Assembly: GCA_944989445.1 (NCBI GenBank)
Contig: CALYLW010000213.1
Coordinates: 526,501-590,500 of the forward strand
Direction of reading: 5' to 3'
Length of the DNA stretch: 64,000 nt
Origin: Ampullaceana balthica
Lineage: Eukaryota; Mollusca; Gastropoda; Lymnaeidae
The translations under genes and the position numbers were made by a program. The notes below the pieces were generated by a model that was not told where the DNA came from, searched no databases, and worked only from the letters and a program-made list of their open reading frames with translations. Of the stretch, positions 46,115 through 57,726 are shown piece after piece. Position 1 is the stretch's first letter, and the number at the start of each line of letters is the position of its first letter.

Positions 46115-46300
46115 CAGTGCTTCTCAAACTTTTTACTATGGCGGACCGGCAGGAATTTTTTCCTTTGCGCCAGGGACCGGTGCACTATTTTCCCTGCACT
46201 GACAATTTTTTTCTGTCCTTTTTTGATAACTTCTGCGGACCGGTGGCGGATGGCCCACGGACCGGCACCGGTCCGCAGACCACCCCTTTGAGAAACACTG
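46115..46300. mobile_element. hAT MITE (186 bp) with perfect 8-bp TSD
   Basis: CTCTACAC at 46107-46114 is repeated exactly at 46301-46308. The left end is CAGTGCTTCTCAAACTTTTT; the right end reverse-complemented is CAGTGTTTCTCAAAGGGGTG. Subterminal GGACCGG phrases repeat at both ends, as in hAT elements. No ORF of its own. Well preserved, so probably young. Confidence 0.9.
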
Positions 46301-47228
46301 CTCTACACCGTTTCATTACTGCTTGTATTCCAAATACATGAGCCAACAGAATATCGGTGTAACTGTTAACACTATCAAGACTTGAAAAAAAAAGTGTTAC
46401 ACTAGAAAACTCGGAGTTTGGACAGTTTATTTTAATATACGCTGTCTTGGCTGCTTGAGCGTAAATCTCTGGGCTGTATGATTACTGTTTGGTTATATGA
46501 GTCTGAATAATAGGGCAATGTGAGGATAAGTAATTGAGATGTGTTACGATAGATGTCTGGACGTATGAGAGTAACTAGCTGGGGTATATAAATACGTATC
46601 ATAGCTGTATATGTGGAATAGACTGTATGAGGGTAACCATCTGGGACTTATGAGAGAAAATATCTAGGCTGTATAAGGATAAGAATCTAGGCTGTGTGAG
46701 GATAACTATGTATGAGGATACATATCTAGGTAGTATGAGGATAACTAGCTGTATGAGGATAAATATCTACGCCGTGGGTGATTAGGCTGTATGTTAATAG
46801 CTATGCTGTATGTTGCTATTCCACTGATGTGTCCAAAAGCAAACATTGACTCACCGGCGTCCATTATATTTAAACATATTATGTAACAATAGTTTTTTTT
46901 TACTCGCAATTTAGAATTAGAATGCTTGCTCACATTAAGTACTTGCTAAATAGTGCTGTCCCTAGTTTTTTGCTAGCTTGTGCTGCTGCTAGTTTCAGCG
47001 TTTTGTATGTTTTAGAACTTTTATTTCTTCAAATAATTATTTAGTTAACACGAATCTTTGCAAGGGTTACCCCACTTCCTCGTAACCCAGAGCCCCCCCC
47101 CCGAAAGGCAATTGGCGTTACTAGAACCGTGCTTGTCGGATACATGCCTCAAACTCACTACTACACATGTATGGTGGTCCATATAATTCTTAAACTTTAG
47201 GAGCAAGTTGAAAAGCCTTCGTTTATAA
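46301..47228. other. Spacer with a degenerate GCTGTATGAGGATAA repeat
   Basis: About 46440-46800 repeats phrases such as GCTGTATGAGGATAACTATC at loose spacing, a decayed array. The rest is unremarkable. No gene. Confidence 0.45.
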
Positions 47229-47393
47229 CAGGGGTCTCCAAACTTTTCTGCCGGAGGGCCACAGCAGTTTGGGGGCCGACTACACACTAGAGGTCCAAAA
47301 TAAGAAAGAATCTAAAAATAGATGCTGTTTTTAATTATATATTTGATATTATTATATTTATAATATTGATATTATTTAATATTTTATTTAATA

Positions 47394-49457
47394 CTAGCAG
47401 ACCCGTCGTGCGTTGCAACGATCTAAGTAAAAAGGAATACATATAGATAAAAAAGAAATTACTTTAAGGGTCACCGGGCCCATAAGTTTAACATATGAAG
47501 TTCGAAAATCTGTTCATTTTCATTACAAATATATAAATATATTTATTTATTTTGCTCAATATCGTGTAAAATTGAATGGGGTAAACAAATACCTGTATGC
47601 TATAAGTTTAGTAAAAACAAATTTAGGGCCCCCAGTGCCATGGAAATGGATATTAGGAGTTCAGTGCCCTTTAGTAATTTAATATAGACTCTTAAGTTTT
47701 TATATACCATGTTTGGTCCAAATCCAGTTATTTTCTAATTATCTAACAATTAAACTAATTTTTATTTAGCTAATATAAGAAAAAAATACACTAAGGGGCC
47801 CTCGGGCCCATTTGGTTCAAGATGTACATTTTGAAAACCTGTTCATTTATATTCAATTTCATCATGGATATATTTCTCAAGATCGGTAAAAATAGAATGG
47901 CAAATAATATCTCAAACATATACGAAAAATAGACATTTGGGACCCCAGCCCTGAACAATTGGATATTATACGTGCAATGCCCTTTTTTATTTTAATATGG
48001 GCTACCAAGTTTTTATATACAAAGTTTGGTTAAGATCCATTCATTTACTCCATATTACAAGGCACAGTCCAGGGAGGAAGGAAAAGAGGCAGACAAAAGA
48101 AGAGATGGGAGGACGATATCAAAGAGTGGACCAGCCTGTCATTCAGCGACTCTCAAAGGGAAGCACAGGACCGTGACAAATGGCGTGTGTTAGTGTGCAG
48201 TTCACGATGGTGCCCCAACGACCCAACAACGGGTTAAGGGATAGTTCAAGTTCAAGTTCATTTACTCAGTAGCTATCACATAAACTAATTTTTATATAGC
48301 TCATATAAGCAAAAAACGACATTAAGTGCCCCAAGGCCCAATTAGAGCAAGATATCAAGTTCAAAAGACCTGTTTACTTCAATCTATTTCATAGCGGATA
48401 TATTTCTCTATATTTATCTAGATATTTAATACTTGAATGGGGAATAAAATCTTAAAATATTATGAAAAAAAAAGAAATTTTGGGCCCCCAGCCCCAAAGA
48501 AATGAAGATTAGGAAATTAGTGCTCTATAGTAATTTAATATAGGCTCTTAAGTTTTTATATACCTAGTTTAGTCAAAATCCAGTTATTTTCTAATTTTGT
48601 AACACTTACAATATTTTTTATATAGCCGTATAATATAGCTAATATAAGGAAAAAATATATTAAGGGGCCCCCGAGCCCATTCGGTTCAAGGTGTACATTT
48701 TGAAAACCTGTTCATTTAAATTCAGTTTCATTATGGATATATTTCTCAAGATCGTTAAAAATAGAATGGAAAATAATATCTCAAACATATACGAAAATAA
48801 GACATTTGGGGCCCCAGCCCTGAACAATTGGATATTATACGTGCAATGCCCTTTTTTATTTTAATATGGGCTACCAAGTTTTTATATACAAAGTTTGGTT
48901 AAGATCCATTCATTTACTCAGTAGCTATCACATAAACTAATTTTTATATAGCTCATATAAGCAAAATACGACATTAAGGGCCACAGGGCCCAAATAGTGC
49001 AAGATGTCAAGTTCAAAACACCTGTTTATTTCAATCAATTTCATAGCGGATATATTTCTCTATATTTATCTGGATCTTTAATAATTGAATGGGGAATAAA
49101 ATCTTAAATGTTTATGAAAAAAGACATTTTGGGCCCCCAGCCCCAAAGAAATGAACATTAGGAAATTAATGCGCTATAGTATTTCAATATTTTCTACCAA
49201 GTTTTTATATACACAGTTTGGTTAAGATCCATCAATTTACCTAATTATTTTTATATAGCTCATATTAGAAAAAATTCTCATTATGGGCCCCCGGCGCCCC
49301 ATGAGTGTTAAATTTTGAAAAAAAGTAGCCTATTTCCATCCCGGGAGCGTACTCAAAAGTCTCCAAAAGTTTCATGGCGATCGGATGAATGGTTTAGTCA
49401 GCTATAACAGACATGCATACATACATACATACATACATTGATTTTTATATATATAGA
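47394..49457. mobile_element. 2.1-kb unclassified element with internal ~870-bp duplication
   Basis: It begins CTAGCAGACCCGTCGTGCGT and ends in ACATACATACATACATTG followed by an AT-rich tail. TTATTTAATA flanks both sides (47384-47393 and 49458-49467), a possible target duplication in AT-rich DNA. Inside, sequence at about 47790-48050 (TCAAGATCGGTAAAAATAGA, TTGGTTAAGATCCATTCATT) recurs at about 48661-48920. Similar blocks continue further, so the body is made of long tandem units. No ORF. Starts of the CTAGC-GACCCG type are widespread in invertebrate repeats, but I cannot name the class. Confidence 0.6.
48051..48256 (+). mobile_element. LINE 3' tail (206 bp) with 11-bp TSD
   Basis: TTCATTTACTC at 48040-48050 recurs at 48257-48267. 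Between them the plus strand encodes ILQGTVQGGRKRGRQKKRWE, then DDIKEWTSLSFSDSQREAQD and a short end before stop TAA near 48235, the typical C-terminus of an invertebrate non-LTR ORF2. The 3' end is a (GTTCAA)n repeat. This family is distinct from those at 5.5 and 27 kb. Severe 5' truncation makes it inert. Confidence 0.85.
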
Positions 49458-49499
49458 TTATTTAATAATACATTGATATACTTCACATGTACACCTGTA

Positions 49500-49745
49500 T
49501 TAGTGGGAATGGTGAAATTGTTTCCTGGATTCCAAAATATAAGACATTTCTGGCTTTAGATTTAATGTCCCTAACATCAACAGTGACCTGAGATTATCAT
49601 CAGACAAGTTAGTTCTCAAATTTTTCTTCAGGTATTTCATCCTCGAAAATGTCTGTTCGCACAAGTATGTTGTTACATAGGTTGAAAGGTACCATGATGC
49701 AAAAGCTTTGACATTAGGAAAGTCTTCCTTGGGCAAAAATTAGTA
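49500..49745 (-). pseudogene. hAT transposase C-terminal (hATC) remnant
   Basis: The minus-strand frame reads PKEDFPNVKAFASWYLSTYV, then TYLCEQTFSRMKYLKKN, LRTNLSDDNLRSLL and a short tail to stop. CEQTFSRMKY with the downstream R.LSD.NL is the signature of the hAT dimerisation domain in Charlie-type and related host-domesticated proteins. The frame is blocked by a stop directly upstream and by the insertion at 49784. The rest of the transposase is gone. Confidence 0.85.
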
Positions 49746-49783
49746 AAAACTCCAAATCATTTTTTGAACGTGTCCCTAAGGAG

Positions 49784-51449
49784 CAGTGGCGTAACAACGG
49801 GTTGGCATCGGGGCAGTTGCCAAGGGCTCCAGCTCAAAAGGGCGCCTCAAAATCTTTAATTTTTAAATTTGTGTTTAAATAAATACAGTCGGACCTCTCT
49901 AAGTCGAACTCAAAAGGACCCGAAAATAAATTCACTTGTGGAGTTTTTGAGTTAGGGAAAATGGCGTAATAGGCGCCGATTAATCAAGGACAATGTAGAT
50001 ATTGAAAAGTGGGGAGATCGGCCATACCGGCTAGTAGGCTTGACAGTAAAGAGAGGCGGTTTCTATGCTTCACATGAAAGGAAACCAACTTACTTTGACA
50101 TGCCGACACAAGCCCTTCCCAACCCATCCCTACACATTAGGATTGGGGGGGGGGAGTAAGATTTTTCTTTTTAAAAAGAGTCACACCATGCAGTAAAGGG
50201 ACGCGAATTAGTTACCACTCCTTTTTCTTGTCTTGGTCATTTTTTCTTGTCTTGGTCATTTTTTGTACTTGCAAGGGTCGCTTAATCCCTCTTGGAATGC
50301 ACTAAGATAGATTTTACGTCCATTTACGTGGCTCTACGGAACATGTTTTCTGAAATGTCACTCCAGAATAATAACCCAAACGCCTTGGAAAATTCGACTA
50401 AGAGAAGTTGAAAGTAAAAAATCTTGTAGTTAACGAGATCTAAAATACATTAGTCTTATGGAGTTTGGCCGGGACCTAACAATTAATTCCATATTGGGAG
50501 GTTTTCGACTTTAGGAAGTTCGACTTAGCGAGGTCCGACTGTATTTCACTTTTAACATCGATTACAAAAAATGAATAATTAATTATATTTAAGTATATTT
50601 CATTTAAACCATTATCATATTTTTTTAAATTATGGTTGTGGCCTTTGCGGGGCTTCTTATCATATAAATGTCAATATGATTTTACAGTCTTTCTTTTAAA
50701 AAGAAAAATCTTTCTATCCCCATCCCACTGTCGAGGCAGTAAAGTTGGTGAGGTGAAGGAAGGTGTCTCCTCTCACGGGTTTGTGTCGGTATGTCAAAGC
50801 AAGTAGGCTCCTTTCATATGAAACATCACCGCCTCTCTTCCTGTCAAGCCTGCTAGCCGCTATAGCCTGTCCCTCCCTCTCAATATCAACACTGTCCTTG
50901 ATTAATCAGCGCGTATTACGCCATTTTCCACAACTCGAAAACTCCGTAAGTCCCTTTTTTTGAGTTCGACTTAGAGAGGTCTGACTGTATTAGCAACACG
51001 CCAATACGCCAGCTAACAGAAGTGCTGAGCTGTAGTCGGTGGAGTGTTACTTAAATTTACTTTTAATTGTAAGTTTCTATCATTATGTATGAGATAATGA
51101 GTATGACACATTGACACTAATGTTTTTATTTATAATACTTGTTACTTCAAGTTTTCCTGTATTCTTTATTAACGCAACAATATCCCGTTTTTTCCACCAA
51201 TTTATTTGGTATTATTTAGTAAATAATAAACTGCAAATCAGTATTGTTCCAGTCTTTTTCGTTTTTTATGTTCACGTTGTGTGACTGTCACTGCCAGACT
51301 ACGTAATTATTGTCATAAATAAGATAAGAGAGATTCAATTATTTTTTCTAAAAAAATGAAAAAAAAATCGCAAAGCTGAAACTTGTCAATTTATCAAGGG
51401 CGCCAAAAATGAATTAGCCAAGGGCGCCAAAAACATAGACACGCCTCTG
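49784..51449. mobile_element. Second hAT element (1.67 kb) with 8-bp TSD, nested
   Basis: CTAAGGAG at 49776-49783 is repeated exactly at 51450-51457. The left terminus is CAGTGGCGTAACAACGGGTT; the right, reverse-complemented, is CAGAGGCGTGTCTATGTTTT. The subterminal GCCAAGGGCGCC/GGCGCCCTTGGC phrase occurs at both ends. No transposase. It contains the pogo-like element at 49886-50987. Confidence 0.88.
49886..50987. mobile_element. Pogo/Tigger-like element, composite of two MITEs
   Basis: The left end is CAGTCGGACCTCTCTAAGTC after TA; the right end, reverse-complemented, is CAGTCAGACCTCTCTAAGTC before TA (50988-50989). The arms extend as an inverted repeat of roughly 190 bp (for example GAGAGGCGG..TTTCATATGAAA phrases near 50055 and 50810). 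A third, right-facing terminus (GCGAGGTCCGACTG) ends at 50541, so 49886-50541 also looks like a complete element. TA duplication and CAGTC-type ends fit pogo/Tigger. No ORF. Confidence 0.75.
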
Positions 51450-51647
51450 CTAAGGAGGTCATTTGACTAAATTTTAGTGAGAGAAACTTTAGTCGACTTC
51501 CGGAAATGGCGATGTTTGCTTTCGCTAGTGTTATTCGCGGAGTTTTGTGGTAAACTACAGGTAAAAATAGTATCTCATTTTGGAGAATAAAAAGGTCTCC
51601 AGGGGCCGGATGAGAGGGCCTCGCGGGCCGTAGTTTGGAGACCCCTG

Positions 51648-52140
51648 GTTTATAACATGAGAAGCCTTGAGGCGTGCCTTGAATTATCGGCCCAAATAGA
51701 CTAATTTGAATCTAACCGGTTCATTTGTCTTTTCAGTAAACCCAACACCAAGGGCAGGTAAATACTGTGTTCAATTTTTAAAGACATCACCGCCAACTAC
51801 ATAATATCTATAGCCTACTTATCTTACTTCGACCTATACAATCTCCGAGTTTTCCAAAATAAATGAGGTCCACGCCTCTGTTAACGAGAGCACCGTTAAA
51901 CCGCCACAACACAATTTAACACCGTTAAACCGCCACAACACAATTGACTACAGTATAAGTATGTCCTGTATTCAATGTGGAGGTACCACTAGGATACTGT
52001 GTCAAAGTTAGCCACAGTCTATGTCTTTATTTATTGTTAGTGTCGGTAATAGAGTTATCAGTGCTGTTGGCTGCATTGTTAGTAGGGTTACTGGCAGGAC
52101 TATGGCAGGACTATTGGCAGGACTGTTGGGATAGAAGAAG
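51648..52140. other. Spacer, no gene
   Basis: The phrase AACACCGTTAAACCGCCACA is duplicated at 51888-51945, and GGCAGGACTRTTGGCAGGAC repeats near 52090-52125. Nothing coding recognised. Confidence 0.4.
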
Positions 52141-52395
52141 GGGGGAGAGAGAATGGGTAGGTGGGAGGAGTAGAGGGTAGGTAGATGGGAGGGGTAGATG
52201 GTAGGTAGATGGGTGGGTTAGAGGGTAGGTAGATGGGTGTGGGTAGAGGGTATGTAGGTGGGAGTGGTAGAGGGTATGTAGGTGGGAGTGGTAGAGGGTA
52301 GGTAGATGGGTGGGGTAGAGGGTAGGTAGATGGGTGGGGTAGAGGGTAGGTAGGTGGGAGTGGTAGAGGGTAGGTAGGTGGGAGGTGTAGACAGA
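52141..52395 (+). repeat. 24-bp G-rich minisatellite
   Basis: The unit is GTAGAGGGTAGGTAGATGGG plus TGGG, with GGTGGGAGTG variants, in about ten units. Strand-asymmetric (purine-rich on the plus strand). Confidence 0.9.
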
Positions 52396-53773
52396 CGTAG
52401 GCAGATCGACTCTAGGCCCAAAACAATCCTGTACTGGATTATTTTTACACAGGAATGCTGTCTTTTGTTGCTGAAGTACGTCAATGGTTCTGAAACATTA
52501 AAAAAATGTTCCCTCTCCCGGCACAGGCACTAGGATTGTCAGATTGCTCTTAGCACAATGTTGAGGACACATTTCATTATCGATTTGTTCATTGATTGTC
52601 CCGAGACGTAGTCAAACAAATGAGATTTTAAAAAATATGTTCATTGAAATTAGTAAGTACAAAAGAAGATTTAAAATCAGAATACTTATTTAAACAAATT
52701 TATTTGATAAGCAAAGGAAAAAAATGTTGTTTTTTCTAAATGCATCAAACAGAGAAAATAAATGTCGAAATGAAATAAAATAACCTAGAGATAAGACAAG
52801 CCCCCCTCCCCCCTCCCCCCATTCATTTCGTAACAAATTTCTAAATGTACTGCACATCACATGTCTGCACAGGTTTTCTTTGTCTAATAAATTAAAATAC
52901 TAAGAGTGAACGCCTGGGCCTAGATACTACACCTAAGGCGCCTGTCACGAGTCACTGAACGGTGGTGCAAGAATACCCCAGCCCTGCCCTACGCTTATGT
53001 CTTTGAATATTTATAAGGGTGTGGTTAACTGAATTTGAGAGCCCCTGAGCGGTGTGGGGGTTAAAAGAGAATCCACGACTTATTATCACAAAGGAGTCAA
53101 GTTGTGATAGTTCATAAAATTGTCACTACAGCTGGGTGTGTGGGTGGGAGAATAATGGCTGATTTATGCTTGGGGGTGGGGGTGGGATAGGGGTGTTAAG
53201 AGTAGAGAGAGGGATCGGCTATACGTTTTGTGTGGGGCTATGGGGACCTGGGCGAGAGAGAGAGAGAGAGTGGGAGGGAGAGGCATACATTGTTGTGTTG
53301 TGTGGTGTGTTATCCTGCTTAATCCCAACACACATGGAATATCACAACTAACTGGCTGCCCTATCTGAGTGTTTAGCATCATTTGTTTTCCGCCATGCAT
53401 TCATCTACCACAATTGTTTGACGTGCACAGATTTCAACAACAGTAAGTCTTTTATGAATTGTAGATCATGAGAATTTAACTCCGTCCAATTGTGAACGGA
53501 TCCACCAAGAGCCTAAGATTATCGAGTGCGCGACGTCTCTTCCATTGTTTACCTATTGTGTGCTACGTCCCTTAACCTCGTGTTGGCTTTGGAATGGTTT
53601 GATATTGGAGAATTCCATTTAATATATCATTGATATTCTAGTGGAATAAAAAAATAAGAGGCTTGTGTCTTTCGGAGTTAACAACAACAACAAAGGCTGG
53701 GCAGCTCAAATTACAGGTAAGGAACTTGACAGCGATTAGTTAGGTTACGTAAGGTGTTCATTAAGTTGGTGCG
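52396..53773. other. Intergenic stretch, no supported gene
   Basis: A C/T run at 52800-52820, G-rich phrases at 53125-53190 and a (GA)n run near 53253-53270. Otherwise unremarkable; frames are short. Confidence 0.4.
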
Positions 53774-54195
53774 TCAGGGGTGAAGGTGGGTCAGGGGTGA
53801 AGGTGGGTCAGGGGTGTAGGTGGGTCAGGGGTGTATGTGGGTCAGGGGTGTAGGTGGGTCAGGGGTGAAGGTGGGTCAGGGGTGAAGGTGGGTCAGGGGT
53901 GTAGTGGGTCAGGGGTGTAGGTGGGTCAGGGGTGAAGGTGGGTCAGGGGTGTAGGTGGGTCAGGGGTGAAGGTGGGTCAGGGGTGAAGGTGGGTAAGGGG
54001 TGTAGGTGGGTCAGGGGTGTAGGTGGGTCAGGGGTGTAGGTGGGTCAGGGGTGTAGGTGGGTCAGGGGTGTAGGTGGGTCAGGGGTGTAGGTGGGTCAGG
54101 GGTGTAGGTGGGTCAGGGGTGTAGGTGGGTCAGGGGTGTAGGTGGGTCAGGGTTGAAGGTGGGTCAGGGGTGAATGTGGGTCGGGGGTGTAGTGG
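53774..54195 (+). repeat. 17-bp G-rich minisatellite, ~24 copies
   Basis: The unit is GGTGTAGGTGGGTCAGG, with a GGTGAAGG variant interspersed and one 2-bp deletion unit (GTGTAGTGGGTC). Strongly G-rich on the plus strand. Confidence 0.95.
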
Positions 54196-54284
54196 ATCAG
54201 GGGCGTATCCTGATTTCTGGGTATATCATGCGCTTGTTGCTATTGTAGGCGTGGGTGGGTGAATTATGCGGGCGTTGTTATATC

Positions 54285-54516
54285 ATATGCATGTGGGTGT
54301 ATCATGTGGATGTGAGTGTATCATGTGGATGTGAGTGTATCATGTGGATGTGAGTGTATCATGTGGATGTGAGTGTATCATGTGGATGTGAGTGTATCAT
54401 GTGGATGTGAGTGTATCATGTGGATGTGAGTGTATCATGTGGATGTGAGTGTATCATGTGGATGTGAGTGTATCATGTGGATGTGAGTGTATCATGTGGA
54501 TGTGGGTGTATCATAT
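54285..54516 (+). repeat. 19-bp minisatellite, ~12 copies
   Basis: The unit is GTATCATGTGGATGTGAGT, essentially identical across the centre, with diverged edge units (GCATGTGGGT, GATGTGGGTG). Confidence 0.95.
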
Positions 54517-55059
54517 TTTAGGTTTCTGCATATAACCTATAGGGAAAAATAATATGAATTTCACCGATTAGGCTGTTTAAAATAACATTTAATAGGATTA
54601 TATTTATGGTTAAATTTGGTGTGTGTCACTTCTCTTTCCGAGAACCCACCCAGCACACATTTTGTTATGGGCCTTAAGTAAGTTTTTCATATGTTTCTGC
54701 TGATGCCTGCAGGTTCCAGAACACCTTCTACTCCTGGCATATTATGGCCCGTCCTGTTCCTCTTCCCCCACCTTTCTCCTGGCTCTTCTCTCTTCACTCA
54801 TAGCTGTGAGGGTTGCTTCCGCAGTTTGAGTGCCCTCGCGTACCTTTGACCGCCAGGCATCCTGGCATGCATGATCAATAATACATCCCAAATAAATCAA
54901 TTCGAGTAACGATCAATACCGTATGTTGACGTGTTTATGTGACAACTGGGTTTGTTTAAGCATGACCAAATTTGTTCTAGGATTGACTTACTGCACATAT
55001 ATTATTGCTATAGACTTTGGTAAGTCTTCGAAAATGTACACATACCTACCCGTTTGTCA
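54517..55059. other. Spacer containing a LINE fragment
   Basis: AT-rich on both sides of the LINE C-terminal fragment at 54695-54865. No other feature. Confidence 0.4.
54695..54865 (-). pseudogene. LINE ORF2 C-terminal fragment
   Basis: The minus-strand translation gives ACQDAWRSKVREGTQTAEAT, then LTAMSEERRARRK and a short tail to a stop. This matches the segment WRAKVREGIQVAEASLTVKS..EEKRARRK of the LINE at 24669-25498, so both come from the same or sister families. Only the last ~50 residues remain. Confidence 0.75.
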
Positions 55060-55382
55060 TCTCTAGTGTACACACTACACATCTAAAGTGTACACACTAC
55101 ACATCTATAGTGTACACACTACACATCTCTAGTGTACACAGTACACATCTATAGTGTACACAATACACATCTTTAGTGTACACTACATATCTATAGTGTA
55201 CACACTACACATCTATAGTGTACTCACTACACATCTCTAGTGTACACACTACACATCTCTAGTGTACACACTACACATCTATAGTGTACACACTACACAT
55301 CTCTAGTGTACACACTACACATCTTTAGTGTACACACTACACATCTATAGTGTACACACTACACATCTATAGTGTACATACA
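55060..55382 (+). repeat. 22-bp minisatellite, ~15 copies
   Basis: The unit is CACTACACATCTATAGTGTA plus CA, with CTATAG, CTCTAG and CTTTAG variants. Each unit holds an ACAC...GTGT inverted pair and can form a small hairpin. Confidence 0.95.
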
Positions 55383-55414
55383 ACAGACATATAAAAGATT
55401 TTTGACACCCCCTC

Positions 55415-55926
55415 GTTAGGATATCGAGTGTATATATGTATACATGTAGTTAGGATATCGAATGTATATATGTCTACATGTAGTTAGGATATCGAGTGTA
55501 TATATGTGTACATGTCGTTAGGATATCGAGTGTATTTATATATACATGTAGTTAGGATATCGAATGTATATATGTATACATGTAGTTAGGATATCGAGTG
55601 TATATATGTGTACATGTCGTTAGGATATCGAGTGTATTTATATATACATGTAGTTAGGATATTGAGTGTATTTATATATACATGTAGTTAGGATATTAAG
55701 TGTATATATGTATACATGTAGTTAGGATATCGAGTGTATATATGTATATATGTCGTTAGGATATCGAGTGTATATATGTGTACATGTCGTTAGGATATCG
55801 AGTGTATTTATATATACATGTCGTTAGGATATTGAGTGTATATATGTATACATGTCGTTAGGATATTGAGTGTATATATGTATACATGTCGTTAGGATAT
55901 CGAGTGTATATATGTATACATGTAGA
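55415..55926 (+). repeat. 34-bp minisatellite, ~15 copies
   Basis: The unit begins GTTAGGATATCGAGTGTATA and ends TATGTRTACATGT(A/C). Variants alternate between TATATGTGTAC, TATATGTATAC and TTATATATAC in recurring order, implying duplication of multi-unit blocks. Confidence 0.95.
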
Positions 55927-56240
55927 TATATTTTTAAGAAAAAGTTTTCGCTTGCAGACGAAACAGCCCCGATAGCACACACCCTCTCTTCCAAACAAAA
56001 TATTAACAAATTTTAATAAAAAAGTTTAACCACTCACACAACACAAATAAATAAATGAGAACAAATAATAATAAAAGTAACTAACTTTATAAACATTTCG
56101 TATCCAGTAGTTCTAATATCGTATATCTAATACAAGTTGTGTCAAAATATGGACATACATTATGATGGCATTTGGTGGTCGGGTCTGTGCCTTTAAATGA
56201 TTCTTTAAAAAAAAATGTTTGTGGTTGGGTTGGGGGGGGG
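55927..56240. other. AT-rich spacer
   Basis: AT-rich, ending in a G run (56231-56240) that abuts the element at 56241. Nothing coding. Confidence 0.4.
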
Positions 56241-56425
56241 CAATGTTCCCTCTGAGGTTCGTTGGTACGTGTGCAAGTCAAATACACTTGTGTGCAAAGT
56301 TGAATATCATCCATTTTTGTGTGCAATATTTTATAAAATTTGCTGCGAGGTAATTCTGAGCTGATACGCGGCGTCGGTCCGATATCTGCGCGGCTAGGTA
56401 GCCGCGCAGCTTAAAGGGAACATTG
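56241..56425 (+). mobile_element. Short hAT-like element, copy 2 (185 bp)
   Basis: The left terminus CAATGTTCCCTCTGAGGTTC and the right terminus (reverse complement CAATGTTCCCTTTAAGCTGC) form inverted repeats of about 16 bp. The interior matches the element at 3997-4142 and adds a GCGCGGCTA..TAGCCGCGC hairpin before the right end. No clear 8-bp duplication: the left flank is a G run. Non-autonomous. Confidence 0.7.
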
Positions 56426-57726
56426 GTGCAGGTTTGATTAGTTATATGAGGTAACAAACTGACAGTGATATACTTCAGAATGTGTTATCGCCAGAGACAG
56501 ACATTGTCTGCCTATTGTAGAATATAAAAGACCTGCGCGGTACCAACTGACCAGGCATATTGGAAGTGATAATTTCACTTCAAGTGATATCTAAAATCCA
56601 ATACACATTTCTTACATAAATAACACACAGATCGTTACATAACGCAGGTAATAATATTACAAAAATGGCTTTCTAAAGTCTGAGCGTGGCACATCTGAGA
56701 GATGGCAACATCCGACCATACTGTAGCGATGCATTGTAGCTACCAAGAATCATTACCTTAAAGATAAACAAAAATTATATAACATTATTGTTTGCAAGTC
56801 CGTTACCATTTTTGTCAACAATTCACCATTACCATTTAGTTAAAATCCTCCATTTCCCTTTGTTATGTTATTACATTCTTTCACTGCATTTTGTGACCGC
56901 TCACTTAGCCGCAGCAACAAACACCAACATTAATTATTGGAGTAACTTCAGGAGTAACTTCAGGAGTAACTTCAGGAGTAACTTCAGGAGTAACTTTCAT
57001 TTTGTAGATCGGAGTTTCCCAATGTGAGGGGAGTGGGGGTCCGGCCGATTGATAAGGGGGACAATTTGAAAACGTGAAATCAAATTAATATACATGTATT
57101 GCACATTCTTCGGTATTTGGGAGAAATAATTAAAATTTTGATTTTACACCTGTTTTTACATAAGCAAATTTCACAGAACAAAGGAACCTATTGTCGATGC
57201 GAAAGGGAATACATATGGTTTAATTACTGTTACTGAATTATATCAGGAAAATATTTACAACAAAAGGTTGAAAATATTTCACGGGCTCAAATAATTTGAA
57301 GTGCCTGAGACGGTTTTACTTGTTGGCGTTGATCATCAGTGTTTGAGCTGATTTAAAGAAATAGTTTCTGATTAGAAAACAATTTATTTTTCCAACTTGG
57401 ATGATGCAGCTGATTTTAATCGATTTGTCTGATGTGTGTATGCAAGTTTGAGAAGATCTCACAGAAATGCTAAATGATGAGTCAGCTAAAACTTTATTTA
57501 GTATAACAAGAGAGATGGCACGGCTTTGAAACATGAATCAAAATATTCAAATTGGAATCTAACATAACATCTCTTTGCAGCAAGCATCCAGCACATATTA
57601 GACTAAATAGAAAATATTTACTAATAATTATATTATTTAGAAAAAAATCTTTTAAAATTGCTTCGTACTTGAATTTAACTTCTCGATATTTTATATTTAA
57701 CAAATGGAATCGTTAGAAACCAGTAA
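56426..57726. other. Intergenic stretch with a 12-bp array
   Basis: A five-copy array of GAGTAACTTCAG lies at about 56940-56998. Elsewhere AT-rich with no recognisable gene; 60-80-codon frames are unsupported. Confidence 0.4.

Larger units (their letters stand above)
47229..51647 (-). mobile_element. hAT transposon remnant (4.4 kb with nested insertions)
   Basis: GTTTATAA at 47221-47228 is repeated exactly at 51648-51655. The left terminus is CAGGGGTCTCCAAACTTTTC and the right, reverse-complemented, CAGGGGTCTCCAAACTACGG; both are followed by GGCC-rich subterminal sequence. The only transposase left is a C-terminal piece at 49500-49745 on the minus strand. Two other transposons are inserted inside and account for most of the length. 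Without them the element would be roughly 0.7 kb, so it is an internally deleted derivative. Confidence 0.9.
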
